DNA of 46,564 bases from a virus. Below are positions 39,104-46,463 of the stretch, piece by piece. The notes under the pieces are model-generated. The model saw only the letters and a program-made list of their open reading frames with translations. It had not been told where the DNA came from and made no database searches. The stretch spans positions 1 to 46,564 of IMG/VR virus record IMGVR_UViG_3300025736_000046, one strand, 5' to 3'. The translations under genes and the position numbers were made by a program. The first letter of the stretch is position 1. Every line of letters begins with the position of its first letter.

Positions 39104-39853
39104 ATGAGAGACCTTTCGGAGTTTAAACTTCCTGTCAGTGAGATATATTACTGCCTGCAAGGAGAAGGACCTTTCTTAGGAATACCTTCCATACTAGTTA
39201 GAACTGAAGGATGTAATCTTCGTTGTAAGTTTTGTGATACGAAGTACGCCGCGTATGGAATGAAGAAGAGAGTAAAACCGATGTCATCCTTCGGTATTAT
39301 GAATTCTATCCGAACTCTTTCGTCAGAAAACATTACGAATAATATAATTCTGACGGGAGGGGAACCTCTTGTACACAAAGATTCAGAACAGTTTATACGA
39401 AGGCTTCTTTCAGAAGGATATCACGTTACGGTTGAGACTAACGGAACCGTACCTCTATCGAAATCCTTTTTAAGGATACTTCCGAGATTTAAAGGTAAAA
39501 TATACTTCGCAGTATCTCCGAAACTAAAGTCTTCAGGATTTCGAAGCGGACGAAATTCTATTCGACATAATACATTACGAATAAACTTTAAAGCTCTCGA
39601 AACATTTTCATCTAACGGTGAGTTTAGTTTCTTTAAATTTGTCGTTAAAAGTAAGAAAGATACACCGGAAATTTTTACGTTACAGTGTAAGCTTGGAATT
39701 CCGAATTCAGATATGTTTCTAATGCCCGAAGGTCAAACGAGAAGAGAGATACAAAAGACTCGAAAGATAACGTACGAGCTATGTCTCGAGTTCGGACTTA
39801 GATACTCTCCTAGACTTCAAGTAGACATTTATGGAACGAAGAGGAAAGTGTAG
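39104..39853 (+). CDS. queE: 7-carboxy-7-deazaguanine synthase
   Basis: A 249-residue radical-SAM enzyme converting 6-carboxy-tetrahydropterin to 7-carboxy-7-deazaguanine (CDG). The signature runs LQGEGPFLGIPSILVRTEGC then NLRCKFCDT, with the cluster Cys residues, followed by LTGGEPLVHK, VETNGTVP, AVSPKLKSSG and FLMPEGQT. All match QueE. It takes the QueD product, encoded two genes downstream. TAAGGAG precedes ATG. The TAG stop overlaps a GTG start (TAGTG). Confidence 0.93.
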   Translation: MRDLSEFKLPVSEIYYCLQGEGPFLGIPSILVRTEGCNLRCKFCDTKYAAYGMKKRVKPMSSFGIMNSIRTLSSENITNNIILTGGEPLVHKDSEQFIRRLLSEGYHVTVETNGTVPLSKSFLRILPRFKGKIYFAVSPKLKSSGFRSGRNSIRHNTLRINFKALETFSSNGEFSFFKFVVKSKKDTPEIFTLQCKLGIPNSDMFLMPEGQTRREIQKTRKITYELCLEFGLRYSPRLQVDIYGTKRKV

Positions 39854-40128
39854 TGTATAAAAAGAGAAAGAGTATTCAAGGTTCGACCCATAAAGTTACT
39901 TTCAAAGAGTTAATTTCTTTCAAAGTTAAGTATATGAAGAAGGATCGTGTATATGTCATTAGTCATCCTGGAGCTCTCATCTGGGGATATAACTTTACGG
40001 AAAGAAAAGCCTTTAGAGATTTAGCTGATTGTATTCAATTAGAATACAATTATTATCATCGTATGAAGTTAGAAGGTGGTATCAAGTATTATAAGAAGAT
40101 AATCAAAAGTATTCGGAGGATTAAATGA
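39853..40128 (+). CDS. Hypothetical protein between queE and queD (91 aa)
   Basis: GTG start inside the queE stop, and its own stop overlaps the queD start, so it is translated as part of the pathway operon. The product is basic (KVKYMKKDRVYVISHPGAL, then RMKLEGGIKYYKKIIKSIRR) with an alpha/beta look and no recognised motif. The tight coupling makes it a candidate factor for deazaguanine synthesis or base tailoring. That is inference only. Confidence 0.6.
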   Translation: MYKKRKSIQGSTHKVTFKELISFKVKYMKKDRVYVISHPGALIWGYNFTERKAFRDLADCIQLEYNYYHRMKLEGGIKYYKKIIKSIRRIK

Positions 40129-40577
40129 GCGAAGTTAAGTTTTCAGAAATGACTGTTGAGAAGTCGTTTGAGTTTGATGCGGCACATCGTTTATTGAACT
40201 ATGAGGGCGCGTGTAAGAATTTACACGGACACCGATGGAAGGTAGGGGTAGAAGTATCGAAGCCTTCTAATTATATAACCGATAACGGATTCCTATTTGA
40301 TTTTCACGATTTTAAGTTCTTTGGAGAATGGTTAAAGGAGAAGTTCGATCACGCTACGATTATAAATAAGAAAGATATCCATTTATGTGCGTTTGCGATA
40401 GCAAATAAGCAGAAGCAGTACGTGATGGAAGGTAATCCGACAGTGGAGAATCTGTCACTCGTAATGTTGTCGAGATTACGGAACTCTATATTTAGCGTTT
40501 GTCGCATTAAACTAACGATTTGGGAAACACCTTCTTCTAAGTTAACTCTTACGAGTGAGGCTCCTACGAATGTCTGA
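40125..40577 (+). CDS. queD: 6-carboxy-5,6,7,8-tetrahydropterin synthase
   Basis: A 150-residue enzyme of the 6-pyruvoyl-tetrahydropterin synthase family. FDAAHRLLNYEGACKNLHGH shows the zinc His residues and the catalytic Cys, and NPTVENLSLVML the usual Glu. LFDFHDFKFF and LKEKFDHATI are further family landmarks. It makes the QueE substrate from the FolE product. CGGAGG before ATG 40125. It overlaps its neighbours on both sides, in one operon with queE. Confidence 0.93.
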   Translation: MSEVKFSEMTVEKSFEFDAAHRLLNYEGACKNLHGHRWKVGVEVSKPSNYITDNGFLFDFHDFKFFGEWLKEKFDHATIINKKDIHLCAFAIANKQKQYVMEGNPTVENLSLVMLSRLRNSIFSVCRIKLTIWETPSSKLTLTSEAPTNV

Positions 40578-40839
40578 TAAAGTTCTTGCAAGATTAACGT
40601 GTCCTAAATGTAAAACATTTTGGGCCACAGCTAACGTTACATTTGAAGCACCTCTCCAGAAGAAGGATGTCATAGTAAATCCTGAGTGGCGATATAAAGT
40701 TAAGACTGAAGCTTCTGAACTTCAGTGCCCTAAATGTGATCATGTGTTGGATCGACAGGAACTGTTTACTTGCATTGCCAATAGCCTAAATGAAATAGAG
40801 AAAGCTGTTTCAGGTTTTAAGATTAGAGGAAAGCAATAG
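40570..40839 (+). CDS. Zinc-ribbon protein (89 aa)
   Basis: ATG 40570 lies within the last codons of queD and is preferred to an upstream in-frame start. CPKCKTFWA at residues 11-19 and CPKCDHVLD at about 53-61 form a four-Cys zinc ribbon around a beta hairpin. The C terminus is helical. Small ribbons of this kind bind nucleic acids or RNA polymerase. No specific family is recognised. Confidence 0.65.
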   Translation: MSDKVLARLTCPKCKTFWATANVTFEAPLQKKDVIVNPEWRYKVKTEASELQCPKCDHVLDRQELFTCIANSLNEIEKAVSGFKIRGKQ

Positions 40840-40863
40840 ATTAAGACGTTAAGAGAGGTAAAA

Positions 40864-41256
40864 GTGTTAAATCATAAACGAACAGATAAGAAATGCAGGC
40901 TTTGTTCTAATATTGTTTTGAACGTAGATCCTAAAGCTAAAGAGGTGTATTGTTGGGAGTGCGTATCTAATGGAACGTATGTAAATTTTAAGATGAGTGG
41001 CGTTGTAAAAGCTTCAATTGATTTATTTGCAGAAGAAGATTTAGTAAATAAACCTACAAGGAGGAGTACTATGAGTGTTATGAAGGATAAAGACGGTAAG
41101 TGTAAGGGTAATTATATAGGAGAATTTTTAAAGAAGGGTATGTCTCTTCCCGAGATAGTAAAAGAAGTATTAAAAATTTTCCCGGATGAAAATCCTGATA
41201 AGCTTTACAGATACGTATGCGTACGTCGCAGTAAATTAAAAAAATTAAATAAATAA
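40864..41256 (+). CDS. Zinc-ribbon protein (130 aa)
   Basis: GTG start after GAGAGG. Residues about 11-35 hold CRLCSNIVLNVDP...YCWECVS, a zinc ribbon. The C-terminal half has a helical segment (EFLKKGMSLPEIVKEVLKIF) that resembles a helix-turn-helix, ending in basic residues. Could be a regulator or DNA-binding accessory. The gene precedes the metallopeptidase-like and sigma-4-like genes. Confidence 0.6.
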   Translation: MLNHKRTDKKCRLCSNIVLNVDPKAKEVYCWECVSNGTYVNFKMSGVVKASIDLFAEEDLVNKPTRRSTMSVMKDKDGKCKGNYIGEFLKKGMSLPEIVKEVLKIFPDENPDKLYRYVCVRRSKLKKLNK

Positions 41257-41266
41257 AGGGGTCCAT

Positions 41267-41764
41267 ATGCCAGAGTTAACTTGGGAGCTGTCTTCCGAGA
41301 TTCATGACAGAGTAAAAGTTCTTTTAGAAGGTTTAAAAAATAAGGAGGATTGTAAACGCTTTGCTTACTTAGAAGATTTTGAGACTAGAAAGTTGGCGTG
41401 TGTTTTAACGAACCAACCCCCTCACGCTTCTTCGTATTTTTCGTTCTCTAACGAAGGAGCTCCGGAGACTCTTAAGAAGAGGCAAGTAGCGTCTATGAAA
41501 ATTGTAAGTAGACCTGTTTCTCTTTTAACACCTTACAGGTATGTTTTAGTTATTTGTGAACCTCTTTGGGAACCTTTAACACCTGAGCAGAAGGATCTCG
41601 TTCTTCTCCGTCATTTAATATCTATTGACATGACTCACGAGTTAACTCATCCCGCAGAGGACGTTGATGCTACAGGATGTTTACTTAAACCTGATCTTTC
41701 TGATTTTCAAGGCTTTAGGGAAGTGGCGGGGGAATTATTTTTACCTGTGAATCTTAGGGCTTGA
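41267..41764 (+). CDS. Phage metallopeptidase-like protein, active site altered
   Basis: A 165-residue protein that recalls the putative phage metallopeptidase family in layout: PYRYVLVICEPLWEPLTPEQKDLVLLRH and a later KPDLSDFQGFREVAGE. In that family the RH segment normally reads HExxH and the last motif has His-Asp; here they read HLISI and PD. A separate HELTH follows nine residues later and would itself fit HExxH, so zinc binding could be kept at a shifted place or lost. AAGGGG before ATG 41267. Function unclear. Confidence 0.5.
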   Translation: MPELTWELSSEIHDRVKVLLEGLKNKEDCKRFAYLEDFETRKLACVLTNQPPHASSYFSFSNEGAPETLKKRQVASMKIVSRPVSLLTPYRYVLVICEPLWEPLTPEQKDLVLLRHLISIDMTHELTHPAEDVDATGCLLKPDLSDFQGFREVAGELFLPVNLRA

Positions 41765-41786
41765 TATTGTGAGGAGCTAATAACTA

Positions 41787-42023
41787 ATGTCTACTTCTCG
41801 TGATGCTCTTTACGTAGTGTGGAATTTAGATCAGGATAAAGCTATTTTAGATGAGAGTATCGTCATACAGGGCTTTGGAGTCAAACCTGGTGCGGTTCTA
41901 ATGCTTTTTGGTTATACGTTACACGAGAAAGCTTTTTACAGGTGTAAAGGGAGATTCCTTAAATTTTTTGGGTACGTTCCCGATTGGGTTCGACGTTTAG
42001 CTATTCAGGCGGCAAGAAGGTGA
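41787..42023 (+). CDS. Hypothetical protein (78 aa)
   Basis: GTGAGGAG precedes ATG 41787. The product is small and hydrophobic in the middle (KPGAVLMLFGYTLHEKAFY) but with no certain membrane helix; the C terminus is basic (WVRRLAIQAARR). No family is recognised. The stop overlaps the GTG start of the next gene. Confidence 0.55.
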   Translation: MSTSRDALYVVWNLDQDKAILDESIVIQGFGVKPGAVLMLFGYTLHEKAFYRCKGRFLKFFGYVPDWVRRLAIQAARR

Positions 42024-42385
42024 TAATTAACTATTTAGGTTTAACTAATTATTGTGGAATTTCTAAAGTTTTAGAGGATGATGAATGTTTAATTAGAACT
42101 TTTATAGAAGTACCTTCTGAAGCAGTTTTTGCAATTCCTGAAAAACCTTTCATGGATTCGTCTAAGCGAGATTCCTTTGAACTTTTGAGGGGTGAAGATC
42201 TTTTTGATACAATTAAAGATACTTTAACTGTTAAACAACTTTTAGTGTTCTCATTATTTTTTCTATATTGCAGAAGTCAGAGCGAAATAGTCAAGATTAT
42301 GGACATTAATCAGGTTACTATACAACAAGCCCTCGTTACATCTATTGCAAAGGTTAGGGCATATTACAGGCGAAGGGGGTTATGA
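42020..42385 (+). CDS. Sigma region-4-like helix-turn-helix protein
   Basis: GTG 42020 overlaps the previous stop (GTGA) and gives 121 residues. Residues about 65-118 (LTVKQLLVFSLFFLYCRSQS, EIVKIMDINQVTIQQALVTS, IAKVRAYYRRRG) match the sigma-70 region 4 plan: a helix, then a helix-turn-helix and a basic end. Region 2 is absent, so it cannot act alone as a sigma factor. It might bind DNA or RNA polymerase together with the sigma-like protein encoded at 3586, or control the packaging genes that follow. Confidence 0.6.
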   Translation: MIINYLGLTNYCGISKVLEDDECLIRTFIEVPSEAVFAIPEKPFMDSSKRDSFELLRGEDLFDTIKDTLTVKQLLVFSLFFLYCRSQSEIVKIMDINQVTIQQALVTSIAKVRAYYRRRGL

Positions 42386-42441
42386 CTATGCTTAATCTTC
42401 CTATTATTTATAAATATATATACGAACTCGAGGAGAAATAA
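42382..42441 (+). CDS. Very short frame (19 aa), doubtful
   Basis: ATG 42382 overlaps the upstream stop (ATGA) and has GAAGGGGG before it. The peptide is MTMLNLPIIYKYIYELEEK, ending at TAA 42439-42441, five bases before the terminase small-subunit candidate. Its main effect may be to carry ribosomes to the next gene. Confidence 0.3.
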   Translation: MTMLNLPIIYKYIYELEEK

Positions 42442-42445
42442 GATA

Positions 42446-43018
42446 ATGGAAAGTAGGGGCGATAAGTTATTAAATTCTCCTTACAGCATGGAAGTAGTAA
42501 GGTTACTCATAGAAGGAAAGTCGCCCTGGGCTATAAAGAGATTTTTAGCTACTAAGGACTTTCCTATATCAATTGAAGTTATTTTTGGTTTTAGAGCTAA
42601 CTTTTTCGAACCTTTAGCCGCCATTGCTCGATTAGAATTAGAGAGGTCATTAAGTGATAGAGAGTTACAGGAGAGTAAAGTTCTCCATGCCAAACTTTCA
42701 CGTGTAGATTCTTTAATAGAGTTGATCCATAAATTTGAGATTATGGCACATGGTTTTGAGACGCAGTCTAAAATCAAGACTTATTCTCAGAATCAAAGTT
42801 TAATGCAATGTTATGATAGGATAAAGACTTATAGACATGATTTAGAAAAAGCACGTAGTTCAGAAGTGGAAAAGGCTAGAGAGAATGCTATAGAAGAAGT
42901 AGTACAGATAGCCTTGGATTTTTTAAAATCTAATCCTGAAAACAGTAAAGCTTTCATTGATAAGGTTATAAAGAGGACGGCTCGAAGTAAAGATTTAGGA
43001 TCGGGTAAAACCGAATGA
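42446..43018 (+). CDS. Putative terminase small subunit
   Basis: A 190-residue, mostly helical protein overlapping the large terminase gene by ATGATG. Residues about 10-50 (SMEVVRLLIEGKSPWAIKRF, then PISIEVIFGFRANF) could form a helix-turn-helix for recognising the packaging site, and 60-140 look like an oligomerising coil. Similarity to known TerS is not visible, as usual for this fast-changing family; the assignment rests on position, size and fold. Confidence 0.6.
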   Translation: MESRGDKLLNSPYSMEVVRLLIEGKSPWAIKRFLATKDFPISIEVIFGFRANFFEPLAAIARLELERSLSDRELQESKVLHAKLSRVDSLIELIHKFEIMAHGFETQSKIKTYSQNQSLMQCYDRIKTYRHDLEKARSSEVEKARENAIEEVVQIALDFLKSNPENSKAFIDKVIKRTARSKDLGSGKTE

Positions 43019-44796
43019 TGGCCCCTATGGACTTAGAAGATAGATTATTAAAGCATTATGAGGTATCTGTAGGGAGTTCTGCAGATTCGCCTTGGATAAA
43101 GGTTCCTTTGCCTTTCTCTCAGTTCGTCAGAGATGAAGATCATATGAACTTTCCTGTTATCTCTGAGTTACAAGAGAAAGGGGCTTTAGCTCTTCTCGGA
43201 AACGATCCTCTTTTAATGTTTAATGCGGAGCATCGTTTAAAGGAGCTTTACGAAGAATTAGTTCTCTTGGTAGGTAAGGGTGGAGGAAAAGGTGTAATAA
43301 CCGCCTTCATCTTTTGTTATATTTTTTATGTTCTTTCTCACCTTAAAAACCCTCAATTATATTTGTTCGGTATAAATCTTCCCGGCGAACCTATCGATAT
43401 GTTGAATGTAGCGTCTTCAGCAGATCAAGCGGCTAATATTTTCTTTGAAAAGTTTCGCCAGAGATTGATGCATTGGAAATGGTTACGCAGGAACTTTAGA
43501 GTTAGAAAATCAAGTAGAGATTTAGACTTCAAGAATAGGGATAATTACGCCATAGATAATGTAGTAATTATTCATCCTCGTGAAGTTCTTTTTCCTCACA
43601 ATATCAGGTCTTTCTCCAGACATTCTCAAGTAAATACTACAGAAGGTTTAAATATCATTATAAGCACTATTGATGAATCATCAGGTTTTCCTGTTACGTC
43701 TAAGAAGGACGCAGCTGAAGATATTCATGATATGTTAAAGACATCTTCTCAGTCCCGATTTCCAGGTAAGTCAATGCTTATTTCGCAAAGTTTTCCTCGC
43801 TATGAGGATGATTTTACTGTACGTAAATACAAAGAATCTCTAGTCTCAGGCTCGAGAGTTTTTGGAATAAAAGCAACTACGTGGGACATGAAGCCTATAG
43901 CCTTCGGAAAGGAACGCTTCGATTTTCAAGGTTTCCAAGTTCCTTTAGAGTTATGGGATGATTTTGATAAAAGACCTATAAAATCTAAGACGAAATATCT
44001 TTGCGAGCCTCCTACGGAACGTGCTACGTCGTTTGTAGAATATCCTGAAAGAATAGATACTTGTGTAACAGATAGACCTGCGCTAGCTTCTTTCGTAACG
44101 GAAAATATTACGTTAGCTACAGGTAAACAGTTAATCAGAAAGAAGTTAGTTGAGTGGTTAGTTCCAGGTAGATCTAGTTCTATTCAACATGTAGCCTGGG
44201 CAGACAGAGGTGAAGTGAATGATGGTATGTGTTTAGTTATAGCTCACCTGGAAGCAACTCGAATTATAATAGATTTGATTTTAGAATGGTTTCCGGATAA
44301 GAGAAAGAGGATCCCTGTAGACGTTAACGATGTCGAAGCCGTTATAAAAGAATTGAAGAAAAAGATTTCGATAGTTTATGCAGGTTCGGATCATTGGCAA
44401 GCTTCAGGTGGAATTAATAACCTTAACGCTATAGGTATTAAAGCCGAAAAGATTAGACTAAACGCTTCTGATTATGCTAATTTTAAAGATGAAATGTACG
44501 CAGGGCAGTTTAATTATTATAAATATAACGTTCTCTTCAGAGAGAACATTGTAGAAAAGGCTACAATAGAATTGAAGGCCTTACAAGATTACGGTGGAAA
44601 GATAGATCATCCCGCTGAAGGAACTAATGAGATATCTGTTTGTTTTACAGGTGTCACTAAAGTTTTACGCGAGAAGAGAACTGTTTTAACACGAGCCGAA
44701 ACTAGAAAAGTGACTCAGGAACCTGATGACTGGTTTACACGTCCCGGCGGGGATGATACTTTTGAAGGTGGAGGAATTTCATGCCCCTTATCGTAA
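43015..44796 (+). CDS. Terminase large subunit
   Basis: A 593-residue packaging motor. Residues 86-93 (VGKGGGKG) are the Walker A in the Lys-first form common in terminases; NIIISTIDESSGF has Asp220-Glu221 as Walker B. The C-terminal nuclease begins with HVAWADRGEVNDGM (about 395-410), and YAGSDHWQASGG and DYGGKIDHP follow with further acidic residues. It cuts concatemeric DNA and pumps it into proheads. The last codons overlap the start of a homing endonuclease gene. Confidence 0.87.
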   Translation: MMAPMDLEDRLLKHYEVSVGSSADSPWIKVPLPFSQFVRDEDHMNFPVISELQEKGALALLGNDPLLMFNAEHRLKELYEELVLLVGKGGGKGVITAFIFCYIFYVLSHLKNPQLYLFGINLPGEPIDMLNVASSADQAANIFFEKFRQRLMHWKWLRRNFRVRKSSRDLDFKNRDNYAIDNVVIIHPREVLFPHNIRSFSRHSQVNTTEGLNIIISTIDESSGFPVTSKKDAAEDIHDMLKTSSQSRFPGKSMLISQSFPRYEDDFTVRKYKESLVSGSRVFGIKATTWDMKPIAFGKERFDFQGFQVPLELWDDFDKRPIKSKTKYLCEPPTERATSFVEYPERIDTCVTDRPALASFVTENITLATGKQLIRKKLVEWLVPGRSSSIQHVAWADRGEVNDGMCLVIAHLEATRIIIDLILEWFPDKRKRIPVDVNDVEAVIKELKKKISIVYAGSDHWQASGGINNLNAIGIKAEKIRLNASDYANFKDEMYAGQFNYYKYNVLFRENIVEKATIELKALQDYGGKIDHPAEGTNEISVCFTGVTKVLREKRTVLTRAETRKVTQEPDDWFTRPGGDDTFEGGGISCPLS

Positions 44797-45539
44797 CTCG
44801 AATAGTTTCGTTAGAAACGCGAAAGAAGTTAAGCCTGGCTCATATGGGCCACAAGACTTCTCCTGCTACTAGAGAGAAGATACGCCAAGGTAACTTAGGT
44901 CGTAAACATTCGCTGGATACTAAGGCGAAGATAGGTAAAGCTAGTTTAGGTCGTAGACCTTCTCCTGAGACGGAGGCGAAGAGATTAAAATCTCGTCAAG
45001 GTTATAAACACTCTTCCGAGACTAAGGAGAAGCTGAAGACTACATGGACAGCCGAGAAGAGAATGGCATTCAAGAAGAAGATGAAGGCTTTATGGACGGA
45101 CGAAATGAAGCTAGCATTTAGGAAGGCTTGCAAGGAAAGATGGGAACGAGTTGAACGACCTAAGTGGAATAATGCGAAGAGAGAAGAAGCGAGAAGACGT
45201 CAACTGAAGCAGGTCCAGAGATATGGACGAAGATATAACGATACTGAGCCTGAAAGAACAGTAGAAGCGTATTTAAAGGAATTAGGAGTTAAATATCTTA
45301 AACAACAACCCGTCGAGGGATTTTTAGTAGATTTCTACATTCCGAACAAGAAGCTGATTATAGAAGTAGACGGCTGTAAGTGGCACGCCTGCGATAAATG
45401 TTTTCCTAAGCCTGACGGATGGTTTTGTAAGACGGCCGAGGATGTTGTGAGGATTCACATGAAAGACGCTATAAAAGATAATAAGTGGTACGATAAGGGT
45501 TATAAAGTATTGCGAATAGAAGGTCACGAGTTAATATGA
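44781..45539 (+). CDS. Free-standing homing endonuclease, NUMOD3 repeats plus Vsr-like nuclease
   Basis: A 252-residue mobile endonuclease. Residues about 8-80 contain four NUMOD3-like repeats (SLETRKKLSLAHMG, SPATREKIRQGNLG, SLDTKAKIGKASLG, SPETEAKRLKSRQG), which contact DNA. After a basic helical linker, residues about 155-252 form a Vsr/DUF559-like fold: TEPERTVEAYLKELGVKYL, VDFYIPNKKLIIEVDGCKWH and GYKVLRIEGHEL. It probably cuts terL or nearby sequences in competing phages. A strong GGTGGAGG site lies inside terL. Confidence 0.83.
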   Translation: MPLIVTRIVSLETRKKLSLAHMGHKTSPATREKIRQGNLGRKHSLDTKAKIGKASLGRRPSPETEAKRLKSRQGYKHSSETKEKLKTTWTAEKRMAFKKKMKALWTDEMKLAFRKACKERWERVERPKWNNAKREEARRRQLKQVQRYGRRYNDTEPERTVEAYLKELGVKYLKQQPVEGFLVDFYIPNKKLIIEVDGCKWHACDKCFPKPDGWFCKTAEDVVRIHMKDAIKDNKWYDKGYKVLRIEGHELI

Positions 45540-45814
45540 AAAAAAATAATAACCCACTTTTTGATGTAGCAACTTGCTGGGCCAGAGCGGCTTTAGTTGA
45601 AAATATAGTGAACGATAGTAAGGCAGTATTATTTAAAGGAACATTGACTGAGACTGAGAGAATATTCGTACAAAGAATTTTTACTCAAGCCAGTAGCCTT
45701 TCTAGTACTCTAAGTATGTTAGAGAGTGTATTAGATGAGATAGATGAAGAAAAGAATAAAGCTAAGGAGAAGAAAGATGAACCCAAAAGAAGAAAACCCT
45801 ATGAAGAAGACTAA
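45536..45814 (+). CDS. Hypothetical protein (92 aa) after the homing endonuclease
   Basis: ATG overlaps the endonuclease stop (ATGA). Residues 1-70 are helical (NDSKAVLFKGTLTETERIFV, then LSTLSMLESVLDEIDEEKNK), the end is very charged. No family is recognised. It overlaps the next gene by 38 bases. May be an early structural-module gene. Confidence 0.6.
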   Translation: MKKNNNPLFDVATCWARAALVENIVNDSKAVLFKGTLTETERIFVQRIFTQASSLSSTLSMLESVLDEIDEEKNKAKEKKDEPKRRKPYEED

Positions 45815-46409
45815 TGAGCCTTTAAAAGATATGGAACTGCCCACAGGTACTAGCGCAGAGTCAATTATAAACAAAGCAGATGATCAGATAAAGAAAAATA
45901 TCGACGCTAAGGATAAAACAGTTAAAGCTTTAATAGATGCAGGAGAAGACTTCGCCGATAAAAATCCGGATCCTCATGCGTATCGTGGAGCCAGATCAAG
46001 TTTTTTTGTATTTCACCCTAAGAATTATAAGAGAAAGGATCCCACTAGTCAGGCTGTGTATCTTGACGTATTGAATCTTCTTCTGAAACAATTAAACGCT
46101 TGGTACGAAACATGTGAATTATATCAAGACGAGATGCAATTATCCGAAGGAGTTACGTTCAAGAACTTAAAAGCGGATATTAAACTTCTCCTAGAGTCTA
46201 TTAAGAAAGATAACGACGTATACCAGTTAGAAGCTCTAGCCGAAGTCCTTTGGGATAAGGATACAGAAGAAAAAACTCAAAAACATTTCATACCTTCTCA
46301 CGAAGATATTAGAAATAGAGGACTGGAAATTCGCGCTGAAGATTCTAATATTGAAGTGCCACAAGCTTTTAAAATTTCTAAGGTAATCAAACGCACTTAT
46401 GGAGGATAA
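45777..46409 (+). CDS. Hypothetical protein (210 aa), packaging/structural region
   Basis: Start chosen at ATG 45777 because AAGGAG lies at 45763-45768; an in-frame start at 45744 lacks one. The product is helical and acidic (TSAESIINKADDQIKKNIDA, VYLDVLNLLLKQLNAWYETC), with a Pro/His segment (KNPDPHAYRGARSSFFVFHP). No family is recognised. It lies where a portal or portal-partner gene would be expected after terminase, but shows no portal signature. Confidence 0.6.
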   Translation: MNPKEENPMKKTNEPLKDMELPTGTSAESIINKADDQIKKNIDAKDKTVKALIDAGEDFADKNPDPHAYRGARSSFFVFHPKNYKRKDPTSQAVYLDVLNLLLKQLNAWYETCELYQDEMQLSEGVTFKNLKADIKLLLESIKKDNDVYQLEALAEVLWDKDTEEKTQKHFIPSHEDIRNRGLEIRAEDSNIEVPQAFKISKVIKRTYGG

Positions 46410-46419
46410 TGAAAAGTAG

Positions 46420-46434
46420 GATTTTAGTATAAAT
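46420..46434 (+). promoter_or_regulatory. Promoter-like box GATTTTAGTATAAAT
   Basis: Another copy of the recurring box, 29 bases before ATG 46464, in the gap after the 210-residue gene. The TATAAAT core also resembles T4 late promoters. Confidence 0.5.
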
Positions 46435-46463
46435 TAATATAAGATTATATTGGAGGTTGTAAA

